A stretch of 64,000 nt of DNA from Parvibacillus sp035426385. Lineage in GTDB: Bacteria > Bacteroidota > Bacteroidia > Chitinophagales > Saprospiraceae. The notes beneath the pieces were generated by a model. That model saw only the letters and a program-made list of their open reading frames with translations. It was not told where the DNA came from and did no database searches. A program made the position numbers and the translations under genes. Positions 1 to 7,932 of this stretch are shown here, piece after piece (the stretch's first letter is position 1; each line of letters begins with the position of its first letter). The stretch lies in contig DAOLZQ010000003.1 of the NCBI GenBank assembly GCA_035426385.1, positions 1-64,000 of the forward strand, given 5' to 3'.

Positions 1-1
1 T

Positions 2-517
2 AATGCAGGTCTTGCCAAAGGTAGTGGTGAGATTCAGGAGGGAAATATTGAGAATTGGGACACAATGATCGATACTAATATCAAGGGATTGCTCTATGTG
101 ACGCGTGCTGTCACACCTGGAATGGTAGAGCGCAAAGCAGGACATATCATCAATCTATGCAGTATCGCCGGAAAGGAAGTTTACCCAAGGGGCAATGTAT
201 ATAATGCGACCAAATTTGCAGTGGATGCTCTCACTAAGGCCATGCGAATGGATCTATATAATTATAATATCAAGGTATCCTCGGTCAGCCCTGGTGCAGT
301 AGAAGAAACCGAGTTTGCAATAGTTCGCTACGATGGTGACAAGGAAAAAGCAAGTATTTATAATGACTATACGCCGCTAAAAGCCCGCGATATAGCCGAG
401 ATAATAGAATTCGTGATTACTCGTCCGATTCATGTAAACATCAATGATGTAACAGTGACCGCAACACAGCAAGCCAGTGCGCTACTGACTAATAAAAGTG
501 GCAGAATCTTCGGATAA
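2..517 (+). CDS. SDR family NAD(P)-dependent oxidoreductase, 5' truncated by window edge
   Basis: The reading frame is open from base 2, so the gene begins before the window; 171 codons plus a TAA stop are visible. The visible part starts inside the conserved NAG motif (N-A-G-L-A) of classical short-chain dehydrogenases. It then shows the catalytic Ser region (C-S-I-A-G) and the Tyr-x-x-x-Lys pair in V-Y-N-A-T-K-F-A. The SPGAVEETEF stretch after strand beta-6 and the C-terminal VNINDVTV resemble the YdfG group (serine/3-hydroxy acid dehydrogenases). The NAD(P)-binding GxxxGxG is outside the window, so cofactor preference cannot be read. The substrate is unknown. A gap of about 200 bp separates it from the next gene, so it is unlikely to share that gene's promoter. 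Confidence 0.85.
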   Translation, partial: NAGLAKGSGEIQEGNIENWDTMIDTNIKGLLYVTRAVTPGMVERKAGHIINLCSIAGKEVYPRGNVYNATKFAVDALTKAMRMDLYNYNIKVSSVSPGAVEETEFAIVRYDGDKEKASIYNDYTPLKARDIAEIIEFVITRPIHVNINDVTVTATQQASALLTNKSGRIFG

Positions 518-699
518 TGGCGTGCATATAGCTTATAAGCATAAAAATTATATTTTGACATTAATACTAAATTCCCTATAATTTATTTGAAAATTATATG
601 ATTTTAAAGTTTCTAAATTGTGTTTTTTAATTTGACGTATATTTTATTTACATCTGTAAATTAGATGATTATCAGTGAGTTATATCTAAAAATAAATTG
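518..699. other. AT-rich intergenic region upstream of the glycogen-binding protein
   Basis: About 180 bases with no convincing ORF. It is very AT-rich with several T-runs and leads into the promoter at 700-707. I see no stem-loop with a T-tail after the SDR gene. Confidence 0.5.
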
Positions 700-707
700 T
701 ACCTTTG
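700..707 (+). promoter_or_regulatory. Bacteroidota -7 promoter element TACCTTTG
   Basis: TACCTTTG matches the Bacteroidota sigma-A -7 consensus TAnnTTTG and lies 19 bases before the ATG at 727, giving a short leader of about 15 bases. No good -33 TTTG is seen at the usual spacing. Confidence 0.5.
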
Positions 708-726
708 CGCAAAATTTAAATAAACA

Positions 727-1035
727 ATGAAAAAGCAATTTGTCAAATCTAAAGATGCCTGGAAAGTTACTTTTAATCCAGCATTAGACTGTGTAGGTGA
801 AGCTAACGATGTAAAAGTATTAGGTGATTTTAATAATTGGAATCCTGAGGAAGCTCTGGAATTAAAGAAACAAAAAGACGGATCTTTTAAAGGTTCTTTG
901 GATCTGGATAATCAAGGTGAATACCATTTCAAATACTTCATCGATAATACCCGTTGGGCTACTGAGCCTGCTGCGGATGAGAATATTAAAAATCAATTCG
1001 GCGAGACTAACTCAGTTATCCGAACTACAAAGTAA
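727..1035 (+). CDS. Stand-alone glycogen-binding (CBM48/AMPK-type) domain protein
   Basis: 102 residues, almost all one early-set beta-sandwich of the CBM48/AMPK glycogen-binding type. Key pieces are V-K-V-L-G-D-F-N-N-W-N-P near residues 33-44, a charged K-K-Q-K-D-G-S-F strand near 52-59, and E-Y-H-F-K-Y-F-I-D near 69-77. There is no signal peptide and no catalytic domain, so it is probably cytoplasmic. It has its own promoter (700-707) and a terminator (1077-1114), and it sits directly before glgB. The inference is that it binds glycogen granules or helps a glycogen enzyme dock; the sequence does not show a reaction. The family is known in Bacteroidota as an isoamylase early-set domain protein. 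The ATG at 727 fits both the promoter and the domain start. Confidence 0.85.
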   Translation: MKKQFVKSKDAWKVTFNPALDCVGEANDVKVLGDFNNWNPEEALELKKQKDGSFKGSLDLDNQGEYHFKYFIDNTRWATEPAADENIKNQFGETNSVIRTTK

Positions 1036-1076
1036 TATCTTACAGGGGTTTACCTCACATTTTAATTACTATAATG

Positions 1077-1114
1077 AGATAATTATGTACTTGGCATAAT
1101 TATCTTTTTTTTTT
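1077..1114 (+). terminator. Rho-independent terminator after the glycogen-binding gene
   Basis: A perfect 11-bp inverted repeat, AGATAATTATG (1077-1087) and CATAATTATCT (1095-1105), with a 7-base loop, is followed by a run of T to 1114. The stem is AT-rich but long, and the T-tail is strong. It should separate transcription of the small gene from glgB. Confidence 0.8.
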
Positions 1115-1174
1115 GAGTGAGTCTGATTAGAATTTAGGGCGTTATATTTATGACCTGATCTAATTACTCTAAGC

Positions 1175-3106
1175 ATGTTTCCTGAAATATTCCGGCATAG
1201 TCTTTTCTCTGAATACGATATTTATCTATTTGGCAAGGGATTGCATTATAGGATTTATAATTTACTGGGGTGTCATTTTATTGAGAAAGATAAAATGGCA
1301 GGATGCTATTTCGCAGTATGGGCGCCGAATGCGGTCCAGGTAACTGTGATGGGTGAATTTAATCACTGGCAGACCGCTCAGTTACCGCTGTTCAGAAGAG
1401 ATGACAACAGTGGTATTTGGGAAGGATTTGTCTCGAATGTCAAGCCCGGAGATCGATACAAATATAATATAACTGACCAGAGGCAAAATCATTGGCCTAA
1501 AGCAGATCCGTATGCTTTCCGTAGTGAGATTCCACCCGGTACTGCGAGTATAGCCTGGAGCCCTGCAGGTTATAGATGGAAAGATAATGAATGGATGGAG
1601 AAGAGGACCAAGGGCTCTCGCTTCGAAGTTCCACTATCTATTTATGAAGTTCACCTGGGCTCCTGGCGAAAGCCGGTGCCTGAGGAAGGAAGTTTTCAGA
1701 CCTATCTCGAACTGGCAGAAGAACTGGTAGTTTATGTCAAAGAAATGGGGTTCACTCACGTAGAATTTATGCCGGTGGCTGAGTATCCGTATTATCCATC
1801 CTGGGGCTATCAGCTGAGTGGGTATTATGCAGCTTCTTCCCGCTTCGGCAGCCCACAGGAGCTGATGTATCTGATCGATTGCTTTCATAAGGAAGGTATT
1901 GGTGTCATCGTAGATTGGGTGCCCAGTCATTTCCCATCCGATGCCTATTCACTGGGATACTTCGACGGGTCTCACCTATATGAGCATCCGGATCCTCAGC
2001 AAGGATATCATCCGGATTGGAATAGCCTGATCTTCAACTATGGCAGACCTCAGGTGCGCTCATTTCTGGTAAGCAATGCCTTATTTTGGTGTGAATACTA
2101 TCACATCGATGGTATTCGTGTAGATGCTGTAGCTTCTATGTTGTTTCGAGATTACTCTCGTAAGGAAGGTGAATGGACTCAAAATCAGTTAGGCGGAAGT
2201 GAAAACCTGGAAGCGATTGCATTCATAAAAGAAATGAATAATGCAGTTCATGCGGATTATCCCGCTGTATTGACCATAGCTGAGGAGTCTACTACATTTC
2301 CGTATGTAACTCGCCCCACATCAGAGGAGGGTCTCGGATTCGACTTTAAATGGATGATGGGCTGGATGAATGATACACTGAAGTACTACCAGACCGACCC
2401 TCTGTTCAAAGCGGGCAGCCATCATCACATCACATTCAGTATGACCTATGCCTATTCAGAAAAATTTATTTTGCCGTTTTCGCATGATGAAGTGGTACAT
2501 GGTAAAGGCAGTATGATCAATAAAATGACCGGAAATGAACCGGAGCGTTTTGCGCTTCTGCGTCTATTGTACCTATATATGTTTACACACCCTGGGGCCA
2601 AGTTGCTTTTCATGGGAGGTGAATTTGCCCAAAGTTGGGAGTGGAGTCACATCACCGGGCTGGACTGGGGCTTTCTCGAACATCCATATCACAGTACTAT
2701 TAGAAACTTTGTGATAGAGCTGAATAAGTTATATCGTGAGAACTCTGCTTTATACATCAATAACTATAGTCAGAATGGCTTCTGTTGGATAGTGGTGGAT
2801 GATTCTAAGAATAGTGTTCTGGTCTATCGGCGCATGGGTAAAAATACTGATGATGATCTCATCGTAATACTGAATATGAAGCCGGAGAAGCATCCACTCT
2901 ATGAGATCAAACTACCGGATACTGATCATTATAAGCCCATACTATATAGTAATAAAATTAGCTGGGGCGGGACGAGTAAGCAGATGCCCAAACTGAAACA
3001 TAGTATTGCAAAAGAGGATGCACTCTTGCCCGGCCGCATTACATTTTCACTGGAACCTCTGGATGGAATCGTTTTATCACGACAAAAGACCTCATCACAT
3101 GTGTAG
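1175..3106 (+). CDS. glgB: 1,4-alpha-glucan branching enzyme GlgB
   Basis: 643 residues, the usual size for bacterial GlgB with one CBM48. It cuts an alpha-1,4-glucan chain and re-attaches it by an alpha-1,6 bond during glycogen synthesis in the cytoplasm. CBM48 lies near residues 40-120 (F-A-V-W-A-P-N-A, then G-E-F-N-H-W). The GH13 barrel follows from about 155 to 520. Conserved regions are visible: V-I-V-D-W-V-P-S-H (244-252), D-G-I-R-V-D-A-V with nucleophile D317, T-I-A-E-E-S with acid/base E370, and F-S-H-D-E-V-V-H with D438. The C-terminal 100 residues form the all-beta domain. The stop overlaps the start of the ACMSD gene by 8 bases, so the two are probably translated from one mRNA. No other glg gene is in the window. 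Confidence 0.96.
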   Translation: MFPEIFRHSLFSEYDIYLFGKGLHYRIYNLLGCHFIEKDKMAGCYFAVWAPNAVQVTVMGEFNHWQTAQLPLFRRDDNSGIWEGFVSNVKPGDRYKYNITDQRQNHWPKADPYAFRSEIPPGTASIAWSPAGYRWKDNEWMEKRTKGSRFEVPLSIYEVHLGSWRKPVPEEGSFQTYLELAEELVVYVKEMGFTHVEFMPVAEYPYYPSWGYQLSGYYAASSRFGSPQELMYLIDCFHKEGIGVIVDWVPSHFPSDAYSLGYFDGSHLYEHPDPQQGYHPDWNSLIFNYGRPQVRSFLVSNALFWCEYYHIDGIRVDAVASMLFRDYSRKEGEWTQNQLGGSENLEAIAFIKEMNNAVHADYPAVLTIAEESTTFPYVTRPTSEEGLGFDFKWMMGWMNDTLKYYQTDPLFKAGSHHHITFSMTYAYSEKFILPFSHDEVVHGKGSMINKMTGNEPERFALLRLLYLYMFTHPGAKLLFMGGEFAQSWEWSHITGLDWGFLEHPYHSTIRNFVIELNKLYRENSALYINNYSQNGFCWIVVDDSKNSVLVYRRMGKNTDDDLIVILNMKPEKHPLYEIKLPDTDHYKPILYSNKISWGGTSKQMPKLKHSIAKEDALLPGRITFSLEPLDGIVLSRQKTSSHV

Positions 3107-4100
3107 GATAGATATACATACTCACATCTTGCCGGAGCATATACCTGACTGGGCCGTAAAATTTGGTTATGAGGGGTTCATAAAACTCCGGCATCACAAT
3201 AATTGTGAAGCAGATATGCTGATCGGTGACCGATTTTTCAGAAAGATTAAATCAAACTGTTGGGCACCTTCACCCAGACTGGAAGAAATGCGCGAGACAG
3301 GAATAGATAGACAAGTGCTGTCCATTATTCCGGTGCTATTTAATTACTGGGCTAAGGCTAGTCATGCGTATGAGACAGCTCAGTACTTCAATGACTATAT
3401 TGCTGACGTGTGTAGAATGAATCCAGGTCAATTCTATGGCCTTGCCACACTGCCGCTTCAAGATCCTGAGCTATCAGTCAGAGAGTTAGAACGTTGTGTG
3501 CTTGAGCTAGGTCTGCAGGGCTTTGAGATGGGTTCACACATCAATGATTGGAACCTCAATGCCAAGGAATTGTGGCCGCTGTATAAGCGCGCTGAGCAGC
3601 TTGGTGCCTGTATCTTCGTTCATCCCTGGGATATGATGGGCCAGAAGCAAATGCAGCAATACTGGTTGCCCTGGTTGGTAGGAATGCCGGCAGAAACATC
3701 ACTTGCTATCTGTAGTATGATATTCGGTGGTGTATTCGAGCAGTTTCCCGAGCTCAGGGTGGCTTTCGCACATGGAGGAGGTTCTTTTCCTATCACTATA
3801 GGAAGAATTCAACACGGTTTTGATTGTCGGCCGGACCTCACTGCAATTGACAATCCGTTTCCTCCCAGAAAATACCTGGGCCACTTTTGGGTAGATTCTC
3901 TGGTGCATGACCACAAGGCATTAGATTATAACCTAGAGCTCTTCAGTGAAGATAAGGTAGTATTCGGGTCAGATTATCCATTTCCATTGGGTGATCTCAC
4001 TGGTGGTAAATGGATCTTAGAATCCGGGCGGGGTGAGGAAGTACTTAAAAAGATATTCTATACCAATCCACTTCAATGGCTGATGGGAAAAGTAGATTAA
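3099..4100 (+). CDS. acmsd: 2-amino-3-carboxymuconate-6-semialdehyde decarboxylase (ACMSD)
   Basis: 333 residues of the amidohydrolase superfamily. It decarboxylates the unstable product of 3-hydroxyanthranilate dioxygenase and so diverts tryptophan carbon away from quinolinate/NAD and into catabolism. The ACMSD-type zinc site is complete: H7-T-H9, H175 in F-V-H-P-W-D-M, H225 in A-H-G-G-G-S-F-P, and D292 in G-S-D-Y-P-F-P-L-G. The stretch Y-W-L-P-W-L-V-G-M-P-A-E-T is highly characteristic of the animal and Pseudomonas enzymes. The start at 3099 gives the usual I-D-I-H-T-H N-terminus, while the longer open frame from 3006 would lie inside glgB. Its pathway partners kynureninase and KMO are about 42-45 kb away on the other strand. 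The dioxygenase (HAAO) is not in the window. Confidence 0.93.
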   Translation: MCRIDIHTHILPEHIPDWAVKFGYEGFIKLRHHNNCEADMLIGDRFFRKIKSNCWAPSPRLEEMRETGIDRQVLSIIPVLFNYWAKASHAYETAQYFNDYIADVCRMNPGQFYGLATLPLQDPELSVRELERCVLELGLQGFEMGSHINDWNLNAKELWPLYKRAEQLGACIFVHPWDMMGQKQMQQYWLPWLVGMPAETSLAICSMIFGGVFEQFPELRVAFAHGGGSFPITIGRIQHGFDCRPDLTAIDNPFPPRKYLGHFWVDSLVHDHKALDYNLELFSEDKVVFGSDYPFPLGDLTGGKWILESGRGEEVLKKIFYTNPLQWLMGKVD

Positions 4101-4810
4101 ATCTTGAGAAATTTGCTGAATATCTGATCAGAACCTGTTTCCATATAAAGTATATACATACCCGGCTTTAGTTCATCACTCAGTGTAATTTTAAAAGACT
4201 TCTGAAGTTCATTTTTTATTACAGTACTTTTGTAAACAACCTGTCCTAATGTATTGATAATGTTTATTCTGTAGTCACCTGGGAATTGGCTAACAAGATT
4301 TATTTCTAAACTCGAATGTATCGGATTCGGACTGATGAGAGAGTTGTTCACTGTGATATTGCGGTTGCTGTTGGCACAATCTGTACGGAACAATATTTGT
4401 TTAAATCCACTGGTATCTTGCAGGCAAACTGAACTTATGCCCACTTGGTATTCTTCACACTCCTTCAGTCCGGTCAGTTCTGCTTTTGTATCGGAGATTA
4501 CCTTATAGGTGTAGTCGGCAGCGCCTAATTTTCTATATCTGAAGATATAGGTTAGTGTAGTCTCATCGCCTTCTTCCCACTTTAGCTTGATTGTTGTTTG
4601 TGTCTTTTCAGTGTAGTAAAATGTATCTACGCTTAGACAAGTATCAGCCAATGAGGAGTATGTGTACTCTTTAATGTCATTCAGGTTGAAATTTGAATTA
4701 TTTTCCATCATTTGGCCGTTTTGGTCAGTACTCCAGAGTATGATATTCTCTTGAGCCTGTAGAGTGACTATAGTAAGAACTGAAAATAACAATGTAATTA
4801 AATGACGCAT
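4097..4810 (-). CDS. Small secreted protein with fibronectin III-like domain and T9SS type A sorting domain
   Basis: 237 residues. A Sec signal peptide (M-R-H-L-I-T-L-L-F-S, cleaved after L-Q-A-Q) is followed by a short unassigned segment. A fibronectin type III-like domain covers about 50-145 (I-K-L-K-W-E-E-G, then Y-T-Y-K-V-I-S-D-T). The last 75 residues are a T9SS type A sorting domain with S-P-N-P-I-H-S-S-L-E-I and G-M-Y-I-L-Y-M. It is probably exported across the outer membrane and anchored or released there. The ATG at 4810 is chosen over 4837 because it starts the signal peptide and fits the promoter at 4826-4833. Its stop overlaps the convergent ACMSD stop by 3 bases. No enzymatic motif is visible. 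Confidence 0.8.
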   Translation of the reverse strand: MRHLITLLFSVLTIVTLQAQENIILWSTDQNGQMMENNSNFNLNDIKEYTYSSLADTCLSVDTFYYTEKTQTTIKLKWEEGDETTLTYIFRYRKLGAADYTYKVISDTKAELTGLKECEEYQVGISSVCLQDTSGFKQILFRTDCANSNRNITVNNSLISPNPIHSSLEINLVSQFPGDYRINIINTLGQVVYKSTVIKNELQKSFKITLSDELKPGMYILYMETGSDQIFSKFLKI

Positions 4811-4825
4811 AAGCCCAATTTTTAC

Positions 4826-4833
4826 CAAATATA
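4826..4833 (-). promoter_or_regulatory. Bacteroidota -7 element TATATTTG (minus strand)
   Basis: Read on the minus strand this is TATATTTG, a full match to TAnnTTTG, 15 bases before the ATG at 4810. No clear -33 TTTG lies at the usual spacing. It supports the shorter start. Confidence 0.4.
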
Positions 4834-4868
4834 ACAACTGTCTATAAATATTTGCTGAATAACCTGTT

Positions 4869-5762
4869 TTAATCTTCTTGGGGGGTAAAGGCTGGATTAA
4901 TAATTACTGTGGTCAGGACAGGGAAATGGTCTGAAATAAACCTATCATTTATCTTAGTAGTATCTGTGAGGTAACGCAAGACTTTTACAGATTTATTGAC
5001 AAAAATATAGTCTATTTTACCACCAGATTTCTGATAGTCAATTTTAAAGTCATTAAATGAGGTTACATTTTCGCTCTCGCGTTGCAGTGCTTTATCATTG
5101 GCTTCAGTATAAAAATCCTTTAAGATATGAATACCCGGCGCCGAGGGTAAATCATTGAAGTCTCCCGTGCATATAACTGGCAGTTGTGGATCTAAAAGGC
5201 TCATTTTTGCCACTATAAGTCTCGCAGAGTTGATTCTGGCTAACTTGCCAATATGATCAAAGTGAGTATTGAAAACATAGAACTCACCTCCGCTTTTGGC
5301 TTTAAAGTGTGCCCAGGTGCAGATACGAGGTAAGGCGGCATCCCATCCTTTATTTGGTTCGGTATTTATCGGAGCCAACCAAAATGTCCCGGAAGAGATG
5401 ATTTTGAACGTTTTAGCTCGATAAAAAATAGCACAAAATTCACCTTCGGTACTTCCATTGTCTCTGCCTACACCTACATACTCATAGTCAGCAATACTGT
5501 CTATATAGTTGACTTGATCTAGCAAGGCCTCCTGAGTACACAGAATATCCGGAGTGACTCGCAAGAGGTATTCCTTTAGAAGATTTTTTCTTATTTCCCA
5601 GCGATCCTCCATATCCTTTGCTGCGCTGTTGCGCAGGTTGAAGGTCATCAATTTAATACTGTCTGATTTTACGATCTGAGCAAAGCTCTCGCAGTTCCAT
5701 AAAGTCATCTGCCCGAAGATCAGGAATAGAAGCATTAGGTTTTTAATGTGTCTTGATAGCAT
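4869..5762 (-). CDS. Secreted endonuclease/exonuclease/phosphatase family protein
   Basis: 297 residues with an N-terminal hydrophobic signal (L-M-L-L-F-L-I-F-G-Q, cut near S-F-A-Q), then one EEP domain from about residue 37. Motifs of the DNase I-like fold are in order: L-M-T-F-N-L-R-N, I-L-C-T-Q-E-A-L with the metal-binding Glu, N-T-H-F-D-H-I, C-T-G-D-F-N-D, and a final S-D-H-F-P-V. The same fold covers nucleases, sphingomyelinases and phosphoinositide phosphatases. The F-N-T-H-F-D-H-I-G form is common in secreted Bacteroidota members of unknown substrate. The ATG at 5762 is preferred over a TTG two codons upstream. It lies 2 bp after the NicO-like gene, so the two are probably one operon. 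Confidence 0.85.
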   Translation of the reverse strand: MLSRHIKNLMLLFLIFGQMTLWNCESFAQIVKSDSIKLMTFNLRNSAAKDMEDRWEIRKNLLKEYLLRVTPDILCTQEALLDQVNYIDSIADYEYVGVGRDNGSTEGEFCAIFYRAKTFKIISSGTFWLAPINTEPNKGWDAALPRICTWAHFKAKSGGEFYVFNTHFDHIGKLARINSARLIVAKMSLLDPQLPVICTGDFNDLPSAPGIHILKDFYTEANDKALQRESENVTSFNDFKIDYQKSGGKIDYIFVNKSVKVLRYLTDTTKINDRFISDHFPVLTTVIINPAFTPQED

Positions 5763-5764
5763 AT

Positions 5765-6382
5765 TCAATGGAAGAAAAACATTAGAAACCCGGTAAGCAT
5801 GAGGACAGCCCCTGAGATTTTCTTTTCATTATGTTCGAAGAAATGCGTGTTGATCAACAAGCTACCTTTGAAAGCTAGATAGATCAGCAGTGTGATGGAA
5901 AAGATACTACCTGCTGCGTATACGGCAGCAAGTAAAAGTACATTCTGGAGACCATAAGCACCGGCGGATAGGAAGAAAGTTTCGACTTCCAGACAAGGTG
6001 ATATGAGCATCAGCAGTACAAAGTACATAATCCATCTTTTTTTACTCTTTCGATACGACTCGATGTCATCTGTGCCCGGATGATGATGGTGTGGGCTATT
6101 TAGAGTGATATAAATCAGGCCAAGCAAAATCAACAATAATGGTGCTATAAAGTGGATGAAACTCTGGAATTCAAGTGATAGTTTCAAGCCTACCAGACCC
6201 AGTAAGACACCTATGATGAGTGTGCCTGTGACGTGAGCTACTGCCACTAACCAACTGATGCTGAATACCTCACTTGGAGGCCATTTCTCAGCCTTAGCAA
6301 CAGCAACTATAGGAAGCCAATGGTTTGGGATCAGGGCATGAACAATGCTTAAAATTAGTGTACCTGCAAACAGACTTAACAT
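5765..6382 (-). CDS. NicO/RcnA-like membrane protein, possible metal transporter
   Basis: 205 residues with about six hydrophobic segments. The first helix carries H-A-L-I-P-N-H, an H-x5-H pattern like that in helix one of Ni/Co transporters of the NicO and RcnA type. A His-rich loop (four His after N-S-P) lies near residues 97-100, and I-S-P-C-L-E-V-E-T-F-F lies in a later helix. These suggest a divalent metal permease or urease/hydrogenase accessory type protein. Metal and direction cannot be read from the sequence. It is 2 bp upstream of the secreted EEP protein gene. No metal enzyme or metallochaperone is nearby to identify the metal. Confidence 0.6.
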   Translation of the reverse strand: MLSLFAGTLILSIVHALIPNHWLPIVAVAKAEKWPPSEVFSISWLVAVAHVTGTLIIGVLLGLVGLKLSLEFQSFIHFIAPLLLILLGLIYITLNSPHHHHPGTDDIESYRKSKKRWIMYFVLLMLISPCLEVETFFLSAGAYGLQNVLLLAAVYAAGSIFSITLLIYLAFKGSLLINTHFFEHNEKKISGAVLMLTGFLMFFFH

Positions 6383-6467
6383 GGGTCAAAGAAAAACAAT
6401 TTTTATACTACCAAAACATATTGATTTGATATATATGTAAAATTTAATCCTAATAAACGTTAATAAA

Positions 6468-6498
6468 TTTGGTAATTAGAGCACAGGTTCTATTTTTG
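6468..6498 (+). promoter_or_regulatory. Complete Bacteroidota promoter TTTG-N19-TATTTTTG
   Basis: TTTG at 6468-6471 and TATTTTTG at 6491-6498 are separated by exactly 19 bases, the textbook Bacteroidota -33/-7 arrangement. It drives the M23 peptidase gene with a leader of about 40 bases. Confidence 0.6.
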
Positions 6499-6541
6499 CA
6501 ACTTTATAGACCTTATTACATCATTATCTAATTAGCTTAAT

Positions 6542-7867
6542 TTGAACGCACAGAGCCTGATCAAACATACAAGCCTCGCTTTCACATTTATACTATCCTC
6601 TATAATTCTCTCCAGAGTTATTCCAAATAACATCGAAAGAACCTATAAGTTCAATAAGTCTGACCTTACTACACTCGGTAGTTTTGACATTGTAGCTCCT
6701 ACTTATAAGTATGGATTTGTATTGGATACGCTGAATTCAGAAGAAGTAGTTATCAAAGAGGGTGAGACCTTTATTTCTATTCTGAATCAATTCACAAACG
6801 ACAATAATCATACGTACAATATCATCAGAGAATGTAAAGGTAGGATCAACCTCAATCTGATTCGACCTGGAATGAAGATGCTCATGTTGGCCAATAAAGC
6901 CACGAATGTGCCTCATTATCTCGTATTCCAACCGGATGTGTATAAATACATCGTTTTCGATCTTCAGGCCCCTGAAAAGCTTAATATAGTCTATAAACCG
7001 ATTGAAAAATCAATTGATGTAGTATCCGGAGTTATGGATGGCTCACTGTGGCAGACGATCAAGAGGTACAATATGGACATCTCACTGGCGAGCCAGATGG
7101 AGGATGCCATGGAATGCGCGTTTGACATGAGCAGAGCAGGGAAGGGTGATATTATTAAGCTGGTATATGAAAAGAACATCATAGAGGGCGAAGAAGTAGA
7201 TGCCGGTAGACTATTGGCAGCTTACTATAAGGGTCGCCTGGGTGAAAAACAGGTTTTCTATTTTGAAAATAAAAATCAGAAGGGATATTTTGATGAAAGT
7301 GGCCGCCCTATGAGGAAATCATTTCTTAAGGCACCACTGAAATATGCCCGGATCACCTCGGGGTATACCATGGCGAGATTTCACCCCATTCTAAATAAAA
7401 TGATGCCACATTTCGGAACTGACTTTGCAGCACCTTATGGGACTCCGATAATTGCAGTATCCGATGGTCGTGTAGAAGCAGCTTCGTTCACCTCCGGTAA
7501 CGGCCGTTTTGTAAAGATCAAGCATAATCAGACCTATGAGACACAATATCTTCATATGTCTAGATTTGCGGCAGGCATCTCCAACGGAAAGTATGTAAAA
7601 CAAGGGCAAGTAATCGGTTATGTAGGCTCTAGTGGGCTCGCTACAGGCCCCCACGTGTGTTTTAGATTTTGGAAAAATGGACGTCAAGTAAACCCAACCC
7701 ATCTAAACCTTCCTGCACCGGATCCGATGCCATCTGCTGACCTGAGAGTTTTTAAAGAAACCAGAAATGATATGTTGCAAAAACTAGCTGCTATCGGTAA
7801 ACCCATTCCCGGACAAAAATTTATCCGACAGAGCAATCTGGATGGACTGCTGTTTGATAATCCTTGA
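6542..7867 (+). CDS. M23 family metallopeptidase with HxC metal-motif variant
   Basis: 441 residues. An N-terminal hydrophobic segment (A-F-T-F-I-L-S-S-I-I-L) acts as signal or anchor. A LysM/OapA-like region lies near 55-125 (V-V-I-K-E-G-E-T-F, then L-I-R-P-G-M-K). A second beta-rich region follows, then the LytM/M23 domain near 280-390. Zinc ligands H290 and D294 (H-F-G-T-D-F) are present, and Y-L-H-M lies in the core. The usual final HxH is H371-V-C373, so a Cys replaces the last metal-ligand His. The likely role is peptidoglycan cross-link cleavage or, if inactive, activation of another hydrolase. There is no ATG near the signal segment; TTG at 6542 is the best start, since the next in-frame ATG would lose the membrane segment. 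Confidence 0.85.
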   Translation: MNAQSLIKHTSLAFTFILSSIILSRVIPNNIERTYKFNKSDLTTLGSFDIVAPTYKYGFVLDTLNSEEVVIKEGETFISILNQFTNDNNHTYNIIRECKGRINLNLIRPGMKMLMLANKATNVPHYLVFQPDVYKYIVFDLQAPEKLNIVYKPIEKSIDVVSGVMDGSLWQTIKRYNMDISLASQMEDAMECAFDMSRAGKGDIIKLVYEKNIIEGEEVDAGRLLAAYYKGRLGEKQVFYFENKNQKGYFDESGRPMRKSFLKAPLKYARITSGYTMARFHPILNKMMPHFGTDFAAPYGTPIIAVSDGRVEAASFTSGNGRFVKIKHNQTYETQYLHMSRFAAGISNGKYVKQGQVIGYVGSSGLATGPHVCFRFWKNGRQVNPTHLNLPAPDPMPSADLRVFKETRNDMLQKLAAIGKPIPGQKFIRQSNLDGLLFDNP

Positions 7868-7932
7868 TTAGTTTAATTTAGAAAGGGATTTTCACTACTT
7901 TTTTCTCTATTTTCACCCTATAAAGCGAATAC

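Noticed and set aside
2..517. The SDR as the missing ketoreductase of the ketosynthase operon
   Set aside because: It lies more than 7 kb away with unrelated genes and a terminator between; its C-terminus resembles YdfG-type SDRs, not FabG.
3006..3098. Longer ACMSD reading frame beginning inside glgB
   Set aside because: The extra residues are not like any ACMSD; the enzyme starts with the metal-binding I-D-I-H-T-H region at 3099.
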